Source of the DNA: Zygnema circumcarinatum | Lineage: Eukaryota > Streptophyta > Zygnematophyceae > Zygnematales > Zygnemataceae | Length of the DNA: 64,000 nucleotides | Reading direction: 5' to 3' | NCBI GenBank assembly: GCA_037447605.1 | Contig: CM074804.1 | Coordinates: forward strand, 7,029,249 to 7,093,248 | Shown: positions 63,609 to 64,000 of the stretch, one piece after another | Layout of the letters: each line of letters begins with the position of its first letter | Numbering within the stretch: position 1 is the stretch's first letter | The notes under the pieces: model-generated | What the model was told of the DNA's origin: nothing | What the model saw: the letters and a program-made list of their open reading frames with translations, nothing else | Database searches by the model: none | Program-made: the position numbers and the translations under genes

Positions 63609-64000
63609 AATGACCTGAAGTGTATATTTCCTCGGCAGTTTTTGTTCGTGTTAATGACCATGAGAAGAACAGTAAGACAATCGACGCGTTTCGCGAAGAG
63701 TGCATTGCATTGCATCTGGAGAGCACGGCTAGTCATGTTTTCCCGGTGAGGAGTTTTCCAATATCTGCTATGCAAGTTCATGTGATTCTCAACGTTTTGG
63801 TGAAGCATCACGGGCTTCACTTGGATCACCCACGTGCCTTTCAGATGAAGAACTTTATGGTGCGTGCTTCTGAAGGAAGCCCCAAGTGAACCCACCCATC
63901 ATCACTCCACATAATGTCGCTCTGCGCTGCCCTGCTCTGCCTTTCCCCTTCCCTTTCCTTTTTCTTTCCCTTTTTGCCTTTGCCTTTCCCCCCCCCCCCC
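63609..64000. other. 3' flank of the FKBP gene
   Basis: About 390 bases with no recognised gene. They should include the FKBP 3' UTR. The last 60 bases are pyrimidine-rich (ccctttcc words) and end in a run of C at the window edge. Confidence 0.5.

Noticed and set aside
63263-63895. A 210-codon minus-strand frame at the right end
   Set aside because: It runs antisense to the well-supported last FKBP exon and shows no protein-family pattern.

Overview
This is nuclear DNA of a land plant. All genes are interrupted by GT-AG introns, usually 80 to 600 bases long. The products include a ferredoxin-thioredoxin reductase subunit, a NAC transcription factor, plant-type CAND1, a DTX44-like MATE carrier and a plastid-type FKBP. 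GC is moderate, introns are short and there is one gene per 4 to 5 kb, with little transposon sequence. That would suit a bryophyte, lycophyte or similar lineage, but I cannot name the species from sequence alone. A run of 10 N inside poly-T marks an assembly gap.

I recognise thirteen protein-coding genes. From the left: a TauE/SafE-family membrane protein cut by the window edge (-); a bacterial-type gamma-glutamyltransferase-like protein (-); RNA polymerase III subunit RPC3 (+); the 18S rRNA dimethylase DIM1 (-); ferredoxin-thioredoxin reductase variable chain (+); CAND1 with 28 exons (-); a plastid-type MATE transporter (+); an ER DnaJ/thioredoxin-fold protein (-); a PhzF-family protein (+); an ABCG half-transporter (-); a membrane-anchored NAC factor (+); an ALKBH1 homologue (-); and a chloroplast FKBP (+). 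I rebuilt the exons by hand from splice signals, reading phase and family motifs. CAND1, DIM1, PhzF, ABCG, NAC, the DnaJ protein and MATE give complete open frames. RPC3, GGT, ALKBH1, FKBP and TauE each keep one or more unresolved junctions.

After the first gene the strands alternate without exception. The genes form six head-to-head pairs (GGT/RPC3, DIM1/FTRV, CAND1/MATE, DnaJ/PhzF, ABCG/NAC, ALKBH1/FKBP) and five tail-to-tail junctions. The genes do not form one pathway. They cover tRNA and rRNA synthesis or processing, protein turnover and folding, chloroplast redox and transport.

The most notable observations are: (1) two alternative first-membrane-helix exons in the MATE gene with identical splice phases, which look mutually exclusive; (2) an ABCG half-transporter whose ATPase signature and H-switch motifs are both degenerate; (3) a five-copy minisatellite carrying an AP-1/GCN4-like palindrome in the ABCG/NAC shared promoter; (4) a bacterial-type GGT family member with introns; (5) a GC-AG intron and an upstream open frame in CAND1; and (6) repeat families shared between distant non-coding parts of the window.
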